Shown piece by piece: positions 11,544-22,888 of a DNA stretch of 64,000 bases. A model generated the notes under the pieces. That model was not told the DNA's origin. It did no database searches and worked only from the letters and a program-made list of their open reading frames with translations. The stretch is from Elymus sibiricus. Its lineage: Eukaryota; Streptophyta; Magnoliopsida; Poales; Poaceae. How positions within the stretch are numbered: the stretch's first letter is position 1; every line of letters starts with the position of its first letter. The DNA is taken from assembly GCA_039707655.1 (NCBI GenBank), contig CM077667.1, positions 543,348,222-543,412,221 on the forward strand, in the 5' to 3' direction. A program made the translations under genes and the position numbers.

Positions 11544-11814
11544 TATTAAATTCATGCTCCAGCCAACTCATCCAAATGTCCGAACTGATGGAGGGAGGCG
11601 GGCAATATATTTCAACACTCCCCCTCACGTCTAGGCTATTTTAGTCCTTAGACGTGGGATCGACGTAGGCCGCAGAATCGTTTATTTTTAATACTGCGTT
11701 GGCAGGGTCTTGAACTCAAGACCTCCTGGCTCGGATATCATATTGAATTCATGCTCCAACCAACTCATCCAAAAGTCCGAACTGATTGAGGGAGGCGGGC
11801 AATATATTTCAACA
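11544..11814 (-). mobile_element. TRIM/SMART-like mini LTR retrotransposon (271 bp)
   Basis: Two 74-bp direct repeats (11544-11617 and 11741-11814) enclose 123 bp. On the minus strand the LTR starts TGTTGAAATATATTGCC. Next to the first LTR is TGATATCCGAGCC (about 11728-11740), close to the initiator-Met tRNA primer site. A purine tract GTGAGGGGGAGT abuts the second LTR. Flanks CAGAG and TAGAG are a possible one-mismatch 5-bp target duplication. Size, PBS and PPT are those of the small terminal-repeat retrotransposons of grasses. No coding capacity. Confidence 0.8.
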
Positions 11815-11819
11815 TAGAG

Positions 11820-12511
11820 GAGGTCAACGGGTAAGCATGTGTGTTGCCGGTGATGAGGATGGCAGGGATCTTGCTGTAGTGCGGCTTTATCGAGGAGCAA
11901 GCGGCGCGAGATCCTCCGCCTGCTGCCGTTCAACTTGGCGGCACGGTACTGCTCCAGTGGCATCATGAGGACGATGGGTCGGTAGGGGTTGCCGCCGATC
12001 AGCGGAGCATGGTCCCAGGAGGAGCGATTCCGTTAATGGTGGCGGGGGCTTCCCCTACGCCCGGGATGAGGGGCCAAGTTGTGGCTCCTTGTGTGCGGCG
12101 CCAGTTGTGGCGAATCGCGGAGACTTTTCAAGAGGTGTGTTGCGGCCAGAGCTTTCTCCGATGTCAACAGCGCTTCATGCGGTAGAATCACAGCCATTCG
12201 AGGTATGCGGATCGGATGGTCTTTGGGACTTGGGGCAACAGCCCTAGACATTGGATGGTGGTGGAAATCATGGTCATGTGTATGACGAGATGGCTGGATC
12301 TTCATGTTGGTGATGGTCTCCATCTCGGTGCGTCGTGGTCGTTTGCGGTACTGGACGTCCTCTACTGTTACCGTGGAGTTTTGAGGACGATGGTGGTAGC
12401 CGGTACGGGATGGCCCCTCCATTGCGAGATCGGGTTCGATTAGACTCAGCAGGTGCTACACATGACGAATTGGCAGGGTTTTAAGGTCATGCCTCGCCAG
12501 TAGTGGCAATT
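11820..12511. other. GC-rich segment with possible gene fragments
   Basis: ORFs of 129 aa or less on both strands have no recognisable motif. A short minus-strand reading (MMPLEQYRAAKLNGSRRRIS, 11907-11966) looks protein-like but runs into the TRIM element. I do not recognise it. Confidence 0.3.
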
Positions 12512-12990
12512 GATACGTGTAAAATGTATCGATAATTTTTTATTGTTTCATGCAATTATATTATCACTTTTAAATAGTTTTATAGCATTTTATATTATTT
12601 TTCTGGACTAACATATTAATTCAGTGCCCAGTGTCAGTTGTTGTTTTCTACATGTTTTTGACTTTATAGAAAATAAATATCGACAAAGGTAAAAAAAAAA
12701 CCTAACGATTTAATATAGTTTTTTCGGGGCACGAAGAATCCAAGAAGCATCAGAGGGACACGAGAGGAGCCACAGAAGTCCCACACGGCCTGGTGGGGCG
12801 ACCAGGGCCTAGGGCGCGATCCATGGCCGTGAGCCCCACCAGCACTGCCTTATGTCCATTCCACCTCCTATAATTTCTATAAATAGCAAACCCTTCGTAG
12901 ATTTTTACCATAATTTTTCCGCCACCGCAAGGTTCTGTTCTGAGAAGATCCGCTCAATGGGCTCCATCTGTTACTCTATGTCTGGGTCCT
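12512..12990 (+). repeat. Old LTR fragment with TGATACGT start
   Basis: It begins TGATACGTGTAAAATGTATCGATAATTTTTTATTG and continues in AT-rich sequence resembling a well-known Triticeae LTR type. A TATAAATAG box lies near 12879. No second LTR or internal domain follows, so it is a solo or truncated LTR whose right end was not found. Confidence 0.5.
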
Positions 12991-13073
12991 TCACAGTTGT
13001 GTCTATGTATCATGTGCTCACGTTTTCAGATGTCCCGGACATAATAGAAGAAAATTTGGGTGTCAAAGATTTC

Positions 13074-13620
13074 ATTAAAAGTAAAAATCTTCATGTGGTT
13101 TCTTCGAAGGCAATTTGTGCTAACCAAAGACGATCTTTTCGGTCGCAATTGTCAATGAAGCAAGAAGCGTAGTTCTTATACTCATGACGAGAAAATCAAA
13201 CACATATTTTTTCAATGCAAGTTTGCATGTTCTACATGATGAGTTGTCCGCACAGTGTCGAATTTGTATCCTCCGATAAGTGTTGCCAATATTTTTGGTC
13301 ATTGGTTGGACAAATATCAAATAGGTTCGAAACACTAATACATCTGTGAGCATATGCTTTATTATGGTAGCTTTTGCTATGTATAAATGATTTTGGTTTT
13401 GAGGACGAAAACACCTCTCTTTTACATGTTATTCGTTGTACGCACTCGCTTTGTACATAGTCCATGATACACCAAACCAAGTATCAACCGTTGTTCAAGA
13501 CGGTGTGTGTGGTTCACACGGGTGGCCGGAGAGGTCCTTACCCAGCATGGGTGGTACTATCATCTCCGGATTGATCCACCAGCTACTTCGACATAGAGAT
13601 AGTGTCGGTCCTATATGACT
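13074..13620 (+). pseudogene. LINE ORF2 remnant: reverse-transcriptase zinc-binding region
   Basis: From about 13074 the frame reads KIFMWFLRRQFVLTKDDL and then, after a stop, THDEKIKHIFFQC: the zf-RVT signature that follows the reverse transcriptase in plant LINEs. Several stops interrupt it. The GC-poor continuation to about 13620 still resembles the LINE C-terminus. The reverse transcriptase core is absent. Confidence 0.7.
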
Positions 13621-14949
13621 CTATAGTTGCTAGTCTGTCTACTTTCTCTCTCATTCCAGTTTGTTAATGTTTGACTGTGTGCTTCTTACTTATGCAGAGG
13701 CCAGGTATGTCTCAAGATCTCTCTCATTCCAGTAAGCATGACTCAAGACCTTCACAAGCCCATACAATTTCAAGACACATCCATTTGTATTGCCACTTAT
13801 TATTGCCCTTGCCATCCATGGCCTTTGAAGCGTTCCGCACGGCTAAGCTTAGCCGCTCAATCGACCTCGTCGGAGTGTCCACCTCGTTCGTCGGCCGACC
13901 CCGCCAGTGTATTATCCCTACGAGCTCTTTCTCAAACCTCCTCGGCAAGTTTCGGGGGCTCCTAATGGTTGTTCCAAATAATAAATAATTATAATCTAAA
14001 TTATGTTGCATTTATTTATGATTTCGAGTGCCTTTTATCAATATGGATTTAAAACTAATGTTAATGTTTTAAAAGTGTGATCATTTTGTACGTTAGATAT
14101 TTATAGTATGGTACATCTGAAAAATGCAGACTTTTAGTTACAAAATTGTGTAAGTGACAAAGTATAATTTAAACTAATTATTGATCACAAATTCCCAATT
14201 ATTGTAAGGTCGACATTATAAAAAAAAACTCAGAGCTTTTACAAAATAATGATGAAAGTGCGTACACAGAAGACAACTTTCGGAAACAAATATACTATCT
14301 GATAGACGTTTCAGTGCAAGGCATAAGCTAGGTAGTAGTATAGGCACCGCTAATTGCTAGGCTTGACTCGATTTCCTCTGCTTCCTGGTTTTTTCATCCG
14401 AGCCGGCCTGGACGCAATCGAACAGGTAGCAGGCCTACGGAGACCGGTTATGCCAGTTGTGTTATTCCCACGTTTGCCATCCAACCTTCTGTTGGAGAGT
14501 TTATTCATTTGCTCCATCTTCCCACTTCCGGAGTTAATTCTTTGTTCGGTTCCCCTCTATTGCTTGTTGACTTCTGAAGTTCTAACACGGGAAGGTTACC
14601 GATGTATAAAAATTGATAAGATTTGGGTGGAAAGGAGCGAGGTGGGACTATTATTCCGGGAGCAACATTGTTTTGCAAAACAAGCAGACCAGTTGGGTTG
14701 GCGCCTTTTCAAATCATCGTTTTTTGTTGAAAAAGAAATGTGGACCAGCCCAGTTCAGCCCATCCGGGAGTTAGGGGACAGAGCGACCACGGACTAAAAC
14801 GGACGAAATTACGGAAGCAAGAAGTGCGTTGCACCGAGCGAAAAAGAGGCACAACCTGCTTCATGTGCCATTATGCACCATTTTTTATATCCAATTTTGA
14901 TAATCATCGACAATAAGGTTAAATTACTCAAGCAACAACCTTACAACTG
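13621..14949. other. Unassigned, partly AT-rich
   Basis: It contains a 147-aa ORF (14354-14797, plus strand) without recognised motifs, and AT-rich sequence at 13980-14300. No supported gene. Confidence 0.4.
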
Positions 14950-15275
14950 TACTTACACAAATCAACGACCTCCAGGGGGGCGGAGCCGAGCCAGACTATA
15001 GTTCTCCTTTCAGTTTTTGCAAAACTTGCTAAAAAATCACTAACTACATTTTAACTACGGCTGATATGAGTAATAAGAGTCATACGAAGAGACTTCAAAT
15101 GCTTGATATCCGCCACCAAAGAAGCATACACATACCTGTTTGTGTCCCTCCCATTCAGAATATTCACCGCTGAAAGTGAATCCATCTCGATGCAAACTGG
15201 TAGTTCCGTTCGCTGTATAGCAATAGATAACCCCTTCAAGTTCGGACGTGAAGAAGCCAACATACCATTCTTCAT
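14950..15275 (-). pseudogene. Plant LINE-type RNase H (RVT_3) fragment
   Basis: On the minus strand it reads GLSIAIQRTELPVCIEMDSL, then LVADIKHLKSL and THISRS, followed by a stop and then NVVSDFLASFAKTE in the same frame. This matches the C-terminal RNase H domain of plant LINEs (EMDS aspartate, IxHLxRxxNxVxDxLA-like end). One TAA replaces the residue after SRS. The start of the domain is missing. Confidence 0.65.
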
Positions 15276-16150
15276 CCGATGGAAGAGTAGTTTTGCATAG
15301 AATAGATTGTCAATCGTTTTTTCTTTTGCTTTTCTGAAAACGCAGAAAATTCCTTATTTTTAATAAAAGTTATCATTTTCATAAAAAATGAAACACATTA
15401 GCTCCAACCCACTCATATGATGCATGCACCCAGAATATATATTTCTTTTTATTCCATCCACGAGACATAATAATGTTACCAAGATAGCTTGTCAAGCAAC
15501 ACGGATACATTGACACGACAAAAAACAGTAACTATTTAATACCTTGTGAGTTATATTCTAAGTAGAATATAGATGACGAAGAATCAAAGCTTCTGTGCAT
15601 ACTCATTCCTCAGTACACTTGTCCTGTAACAAGTTAATCTTGTATAATTATACAACTTAGTAGAGTTTAGTAACACTTGCATGGGAAAATGATCAACCAG
15701 ATGATATGCAAGAGCAGACTACCTTATCATATATACGTGACTCTCTTTCTTTGCTGCTGGTAACTTAAAATGGTAATGCAGCACACAAAACTCAACTCAA
15801 TCAAGGTAATACGTATGCTCCCCTCCTAAATACGCCCTTAACTACTGAAGAAAAAGAAGAAATAGTACTCCTGACAAAAAGAAGAAATAACAGTCAGCTC
15901 CATGTAAAAATCAATTATGCCGCAGTAATAGAAATAGAAGTTACGAAAGGCTGACCAGTTATTCCTGCCCAGTAAGCAAATCTGTAGCACCATCAACCAT
16001 AAGCATTGCATTATTGCATACGGCTAAACTTGACATATATATACCACACCGTGCGTCCAAACCTATTTCAGCAAGAGAAAGAACAATTCTTTTAGTTTTA
16101 CTTGATTTTTATTAGCAAGTAAAATTGTTGGAAGTGTGGCCGTGCGATGC
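15276..16150. other. Intergenic, nothing recognised
   Basis: AT-rich sequence without a supported gene. A T-rich segment with GAAAACGCAGAAAATTCC (about 15320-15350) resembles the start of a reverse-oriented LINE tail and may belong to the RNase H remnant beside it. Confidence 0.4.
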
Positions 16151-17900
16151 CAGATTTACATGGACCATATAAACCACAGTAAGCTGATGTTAGCTATCAG
16201 TATAAATTTGACTCTCCCATGTCTGGATTGCAAGAATTTTCACGGGCTTACCTGAGTACAATGTCGCTGGTCCAGCTTCTTGGTAGAAACCAGATGTGGT
16301 CTTGTTGCTGGAGCTGGACTACTCACTGGGACATGATTCTTCGGATGACTTCCCGCTGTTGGACGCTCTTGCCGGATTGCCACAACGACTTGTCTGGCCT
16401 CATGACGATAGCACTTGTTGTCGAGCCTGGAGCATCATACCATGCTTATATCAAAATCCCCAAAACTAAGATAAGATACATAGAAATCCTAAGAGTATGT
16501 GTCAAAACGACCTGATCATGAATAACAAAATATGTTCCGAGGGAAAAATAGATAAGAAGAATGCAGTATTGTGTTAATTACTTCCTTGCATCAATTTAAA
16601 TTGCTAACTGCTGCAGCTAGTTTCACGAAGGAAAGAAGATGGCAAAATAATTCAAAGTTTCCATCCTATAACCATAAGTTAACTTGGCACCTACTACTAC
16701 CTTAAAACTGTATTGTGGCTGGAGTAATATAGAAGCTAACTCACCTCTGAAAAGAAAAGGGAGGGCCGAACTATGTCAATGACGTACATTAATTAGTACC
16801 GAATCCTGGTGCCGAGCACCTCCATCGTCGTCATGGTTCTACTTCTACCGGCTACCACACAACAGCAGGCCTCCTCGATGCCAGCTGCAGCCACCTGCGC
16901 TGCAACCAGGAACCAAACTGCCGCTGGGCCCTGCCAGGTCGCCGCCGGTCGGTACAGTTGCTGCTCCTGGAGGACGCCGACCTTCACAAAAGACGTGTTC
17001 AATGGCTCAGAGAGCTGCTGCTGCTGCACGAGGAACGGAAGAATGGATCCCATCCCATCCAGCCGTCCCAAACCCTCCCGCACGGGCACCATACCTCGCC
17101 TCCTCGCGACCCAAGCACTGTAACGACGATAGTGAGGAGAGCGTCCACGCTTACCTGACGAAGATGGACGGCGACCCCTACGCCGGCGCGTCAACCATGG
17201 CCAGGCTGGCGACGCGGATCTGCATCCTCACACCTACGGACGGGTCGGAGCTCTCCCTCCGCACCACCGGTGAGGCTTGTCTAGAGGGCATCGCTGGTGA
17301 GGCTTGCGTAGAGGGCGCCACCGGCCTCAGCTCTCGTCTTGGGTCGATCCCCTCCTCCTCCCCCTCCTCCTTCCTTCATGCGCCGCACCAGGAGGGGAGT
17401 GCCGCGCCCCAACCATGGCGCCGCCCCGGAGAACACCGATGCCTTGCAAGGTCCCACCGCCGCTCGCCTGGATCCGGATGCCGCCGCCGTTCCTCGCGTC
17501 CAGTCCGTCCGCCGCCTTGTGCAGGCGTCGCTCGATCGGATCGAACGAGAGCCGCCTACCGCACGCTCTCTCACGTGCCTCGATCCGGATCGATGTGCGC
17601 GCGGCGGCTGCGGGCGGCGCACGGTGAGGCGGCGCGGCGCGGGGTGGGACGGGGCAGTAGGTGGCGGCGGCGCGCGGTGAGGCGGGGCGGCAGGCTGGAG
17701 GTTGAGATGGGATCGAGGAGGCGAGTAGGCAGGGTCGTGCGCGTGGCTGCCCAGGTTTTTTTTTATAAAAAACGAAACGTTTTTTTCCACTTACTGAAGG
17801 ACTACGGGTTGAATTCGATTAAATGCAGGGGCGTTTTTGCAAAACTGCCACAACGTACGCCGAGAAGCTATCGGTGCTTTATTATTATTAGGTAGAGATA
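16151..17900. other. Possible captured gene fragments, GC-rich
   Basis: Overlapping long ORFs (for example 17002-17895 plus, 16793-17194 and 17281-17790 minus) reflect GC-rich composition and have no recognised domain. A minus-strand exon-like block near 16235-16450 ends at a GTAAG-type donor (about 16250). The tail (17760-17895) has a T-run and sequence I associate with dispersed grass repeats. No product can be named. Confidence 0.3.
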
Positions 17901-18066
17901 TACTCTGAAGATCTTTAACGAAAAAAAAATCATGCTTATCAGCCCACCTGGCCCAGTTAGAGCCCGGGATGCACAGGCCGAAAGGGATGGACTAGTAGGA
18001 TCCGATATACTAAAAAGGAGCAACAGGCTCCCGAGGTTGGGGCTTTGTTCATCGCCGAATAGATCG

Positions 18067-18360
18067 ATGGAATTGGAGATCAAGGCCGACGCTCTGGCGA
18101 TCTCGATGGACGGCGACTCCAATGGTAGCGGCAACTGGGTAATGGTCAGACAACGGCTGCCGGACCTCCACGTGAAGCTATGTCTGGCCCTCGACACTCA
18201 CGGCGAGGTGGACGAAGATCTCCGCCGTCAATGGTGCGCCAGAGGATACGTCGAGCTAGTCTCGCGTTGTCGTCTAGCAGCATCCGAGGTCATCGACACA
18301 CCCATATCAAACCTCGACCCTCACGCCGACGACGACGAGGAAGAAGATGCAGTTGGATAA
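18067..18360 (+). CDS. Hypothetical 97-aa acidic protein
   Basis: From the ATG at 18067 the frame reads MELEIKADALAISMDGDSNG and ends in an acidic tail (DDDEEEDAVG) at a TAA. It is balanced in composition and could be a small gene or an exon fragment. No family recognised; the frame is open further upstream. Confidence 0.3.
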   Translation: MELEIKADALAISMDGDSNGSGNWVMVRQRLPDLHVKLCLALDTHGEVDEDLRRQWCARGYVELVSRCRLAASEVIDTPISNLDPHADDDEEEDAVG

Positions 18361-20224
18361 GCATGGTATTGTTTTTCCTGCTCGAGTGACATTGCCGCCA
18401 ATTGATGCCAATCGATGTTTTACTAGCACATGAATAATCACACTTCTTTTCCTACTACTAGTAGTCAAATTCCGCTCAGGGTAAGAAATTTCACCGGACG
18501 ATACAGTCCTTTCTCATTGACAGGATATGCATTGCCGTCAAATATCAACATTATCTAGAGTTTTCTTTCTTTCTTGTGAATATGATAAAGCACGCGTCAT
18601 TTGGCACGCCGCTGGTCCACGCTACCACCGGGTCAGTCGACAACGACGCCGGCCACTGTTATTGGTTCTGTGCGAAATCTAGCATAACTCGTCTACCGAG
18701 TTTCATCTTCTAGGTTGGGCGCACGTACTAATCAACCAGAGTCTCGCACTACAATCCATCTTTCGAAACAGGCTTTCACCTCGCTTTATAGATAAGCACA
18801 AACCATAAGTACATGGTCGAACGATACATAATGGTGAGGAAGCCCTTAAACAAAACAGAACTTAGAAAAGGACGGTCAACATACATCGGCCGGGACACGA
18901 CTATGTTGCCGAACACACACAAAAAAACCAGGAGATCCTATGGACAATACAGCAGTGACCAACAACCACCGGGCTCCCTCGGCAACGCCCTCAAGAGGGA
19001 AAGCGGCGCATCACGTCGCCATCGCCGCATCCGTCGAGACGGAACAAGATTTTCATCCAGAACACTGACATGGGAGGCATACTGCAACGGCGTCCTCAAG
19101 CGGATCACGACACCCACAGGCGCCGCCGCCGTCGACGCCGAAGCGCAGAGCTTTCGCCCAGTTGCAACCACCAGCCATACAGGAGTACAGTCGTCGCGAC
19201 GCACCCCGGAACATCCAGAACCAGAGCCGGACATCTCCTCGGTCTAGACGAAGAAGACGTCAGAGCTTCCCATCGTAACACCCCTCGCCGTCCATACGAC
19301 CCAGACATGCACCCACCACTGCTACCCGGTGACCCGCCGGAGAGCCCACCGAGTAGCCAGCCACCCGAGGCCGCCGCCCCAACATCCCTCTCCGAACCAC
19401 TCCCTGACGCCACAACACGCACACGCCGCCACCAGGAGGGGAAGCAGTCACCTCCCCGCCAATCCGCAAACCCACCACACAGCCGGCCGGAGGGGGGGCA
19501 TAGCCGGGCAGCCCCGCCACCACAGCTGCCCAGTGAACAAGCACTAGGCCGTCGAAATGGAGAAAGTACGACCAGTGCAGGGATGCCTCTCACACCCCCG
19601 CATCGGGCCCGTGCCACCGGCCCTCTACCAACAGCACCTCGGAAGGGAAGCGGCAGCTAGTGCCCCATCAGTTCTGGCCACTCCAGATCCGGACGAGGAG
19701 CCACCCGACACCGGCAGCTCCGGTCGGGCAGCCACGACAGCACTAGCCACGGCCACCTCCACGCCTCCAGACCAACGCCAGCCCCCACCGTAACCTCCAA
19801 TGGCCGCCATCGCGCAATCCGTTCTCATGCACGCGCCCGCGGAGAGGGGTGGAGCCCCGACAGCCATCGAACGCCAGCACCCACAGCGCCACACCAAACG
19901 CCGCCGGTCCACCAACACGAGCCGCCGCTGCCATCCAAGGCCCCGCAGCAGTCCCTGGTCTGCGCCGCTCCTGGCCCGCGCCGCTGCCTGCCACCAAGGG
20001 CCGGACCAGAGAACCAGGCTGTCGCCAGGGAGACAGGGAGCACGTCCCACCAGACAGACTCCCTCCACACCGCCGAACCCACTGGCCATCATTGCCGGGG
20101 TGGGGGGGGGGGGGGGGGGGGGGGGCACCCGTAGCCGCCAAAAGTCCAGATCCGGACCCCAGCCGCCGCCACGGGACACAGCCACCGCGCGAGAGCTTTC
20201 CTCCCACCGCCGCCGCACCGCACC
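18361..20224. other. GC-rich repeat-like region, possibly a reverse LINE
   Basis: At 18770 a block GGCTTTCACCTCGCTTTATAGAT resembles one at 36113 and looks like the reverse of a retroelement tail. The following 1.4 kb is rich in CCG/CAC and open in several frames without a domain. I do not count these ORFs as genes. Confidence 0.3.
20102..20125 (+). repeat. Homopolymer run of 24 G
   Basis: An uninterrupted G24 follows GGGGT. It can form a G-quadruplex and is a place where length is unreliable in sequencing. Confidence 0.9.
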
Positions 20225-20559
20225 ACATTAATCTTTTCGATTTTAACCACTTGGTTAGGAATCATGAGTTTTATTTTTTTAATCTTAGTTTCCATAGGAA
20301 CAAAAAAATAGCATTGCTAACGAGGATACATATATATATCTTAAAAGCATTATTCTAACAATGTTTTATTTCTTTCAGGGATGAAACTTTTGAAGGCTTC
20401 TATGTAAATATAAACATCAGACCAGCCCAAGCTGGTGGCCCATGCGTGTCTTTTGAGGTAAAGTTTGAATATTTGGGGACATGATTAAGCATCAATTTGA
20501 AATTATTTTAATCTAACCAATGTTTATTTCTTTCAAGGGCATATGATTGCAAGTCTATA
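20225..20559 (+). repeat. Duplicated block, copy A
   Basis: It starts ACATTAATCTTTTCGATTTT and ends AAGTCTATA. It matches 21099-21462 closely. Its AT tract is only 10 bases (20330-20339), and it contains about 30 extra bases near 20420-20450 absent from copy B. Confidence 0.9.
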
Positions 20560-21098
20560 ATTAGGTTCTCCAAAGGGTGATCTTTGGGTACCGCAAGTAC
20601 TTGGAAGTAGGCGGGCGAATGTGCTTTCTGGGGGCTGCGACACGGCTTAGCGAAGCAGGAGTGGTCCGTGATCAAATTGATCTCCATGCATACACGTGTG
20701 TGTCTCCTTGCACAACCCATCAATTGGCTGCCTTCTGCTAAAGCGAGCTAGCGAGCCCACACAGATATCCATCTTGCCGTACCTGGTATTTCCTCTCCAG
20801 CCAAAAGCACGAGCCAGCAAGTATCACAGGAAAGAGTATAGTATATGCAGTCCACGTACGTCTGGACAGAACTCCGCGTGTACGGCCGAAGAAAACACAG
20901 ACAGTTCAGCATACTGAAATTTGTCCGGTCCGAAGATCGTTAAGACAATGTGGTGGTTACTAAATATATACCAGACAATATATGGCCTGCAGACCGAGGT
21001 GTTAAGAGTTAAGAGACATCTCTCCAACTAATGTATTTATATGACATGGGTGTGACATTTATAAACAAGGCATCATAGAATTGTTGTATATATTTTAT
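20560..21098. other. Spacer between the duplicated blocks
   Basis: No gene recognised; short ORFs only. Confidence 0.5.
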
Positions 21099-21197
21099 AC
21101 ATTAATCTTTTCGATTTTAACCACTTGGTCATGAATCATGATTTTATTTTTTTATCTTAGTTTCCATAGGAACAAAAAAATAGCATTGCTAACGAGG

Positions 21198-21271
<74 letters not shown>

Positions 21272-21462
21272 TAAAAGCATTACTCTAACAATGTTTTATT
21301 TCTTTCAGGGATGAAACTTTTGAAGGCTTCTATGTAAATATAAGCATGCGAGTCTTTGAGGTAAAGTTTGAATATTTGGGGACATGATTAAGCATGAATT
21401 TGAAATTATTTTAATCTAACCAATGTTTATTTCTTTCAAGGGCATATGATTGCAAGTCTATA
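21099..21462 (+). repeat. Duplicated block, copy B, with expanded AT tract
   Basis: It is the same block as 20225-20559, but the dinucleotide tract has grown to (AT)34 at 21202-21269. Flanking identity is high, so the duplication looks fairly recent. Confidence 0.9.
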
Positions 21463-22858
21463 TGTACAAGGCATCAGTTAAACTAGCTGGTGGCTCTTAC
21501 CAAAATGGATAACTGGGGACATGATTAAGTACAAGCTTCACATTTGATTGTCGTGTCGCTTTTTCATGAACAACCTATTGAGAAGGTAATTAAGGTGATT
21601 GTTGTGCTACTTAATATTTATTTTAAAATACATGTATATTTCCATCATTTTGTTGCAGGCAAACTGAAAAAATTACAGCAATTTTTACTCAAGATTGACA
21701 TTACAAGTCGTACGGGGTAGTGGTTACCCGTATATCTTGCACGTATACCTCTTGCCAAATACTTGACATGCACGATGAGAAAAAAATCAGTTATTTCTTT
21801 TTTTTTAAGTTTCACAAAGCCGTCGAATGCAATTTTGCTCGCCAACATATAATATTTGGACTTTTTCTATAATAGGATCATCAAGTTTGCGACATACATT
21901 TCTTAACACCTAAGATGATATCTATTAGTATATGGTAGAACAAAACTAAATAAATCACATGATTGTTGACATTAATGCTTCGTCGACTAATTAAATTTCA
22001 ATGTGTGTAAATTAGTTGCTATTGCTTTCTAATCAGATTTTATTTTTGGGGGGTTATCATAAGATTTTTTGATGACATGGAATAATATATATGTTGTTTC
22101 TATTTCTTTCTAACAACATTTAGAGAATAGAGATCAGTCTGTTAGGCCAAGGCTACTATCCTCCATTAGGTTTCGCTAACACTGCTTCATCAGCCCTTGC
22201 ATATTTTGTTTCAGTTTTCTGCACCTCATGAGTGTACCAGCGTCAGACTACTCCTATGTGGGCCATCAATAGATAAGGCAACAATATCAGCTAATCTTAG
22301 AGGTATATAGAATTGATTTTTCATGCCCTTTCTTATGTTTGGTCTTTGTAGTAATTTAGCTTATTGGAACTGCTTAATACACGGTATCATGAACGATCTC
22401 AGTGTAAGATTTGTACAGACGTATGAACCTTGCTGGTGGAGTGTAGCTCGCTTTTGTTTGTTTATATAGAGTTATTTTATCCACCCACTTCCATGTATAT
22501 CCATGATATCGCATGAATCTATTCAGAATTAGTCTTATTATATCTAGCATCTATTATAATTTGTAACGTTACCGATCCAAGATCTTTGGGTGTTTTATTC
22601 TTCCAAAATGGAAATGTTATTATCTGTTTTACATAGTTCATATATGTCCTTTTTCTTTGCAGCTATGAAATTATGTTCAGTTATTCTATTTAAATGATAA
22701 TACACCCATACCAAAATATAAGACATTTGAACTGCAAAAATGTCTTATATTGTGGTATGGATGGAGTAATAAGCAAAATAAAATGAAAGTTCATATGCAG
22801 ATCTATGTTTGGTTCATGTTAATTTTGTGACTATTAGCATTGTCATAATTATAACGAC
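21463..22858. other. AT-rich interior, probably Helitron
   Basis: No gene recognised. It ends in the Helitron 3' hairpin at 22859-22888 and carries a small Stowaway MITE. The 5' end of the Helitron was not found; the duplicated blocks may lie inside it. Confidence 0.4.
22703..22766. mobile_element. Very small Stowaway MITE (64 bp)
   Basis: It is almost entirely inverted repeat: CACCCATACCAAAATATAAG pairs with CTTATATTGTGGTATGGATG. TA dinucleotides flank it at 22701-22702 and 22767-22768. Confidence 0.85.
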
Positions 22859-22888
22859 ACCCGTGCGAATGCACGGGTTGACAACTAG
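22859..22888 (+). mobile_element. Helitron 3' terminus
   Basis: An 8-bp stem (ACCCGTGC / GCACGGGT) with a GAAT loop is followed by TGACAACTAG and then T. The terminal CTAG next to a host T is the defining Helitron 3' end. Boundaries upstream are unknown. Confidence 0.75.

Noticed and set aside
17002..17895. 297-aa plus-strand ORF
   Set aside because: No motif, strong composition bias, equally long ORFs on the other strand; kept only as an unassigned region.
19070..20358. Several long overlapping ORFs on both strands
   Set aside because: GC-rich, Arg/Pro-rich in all frames, no domain; composition artefact.
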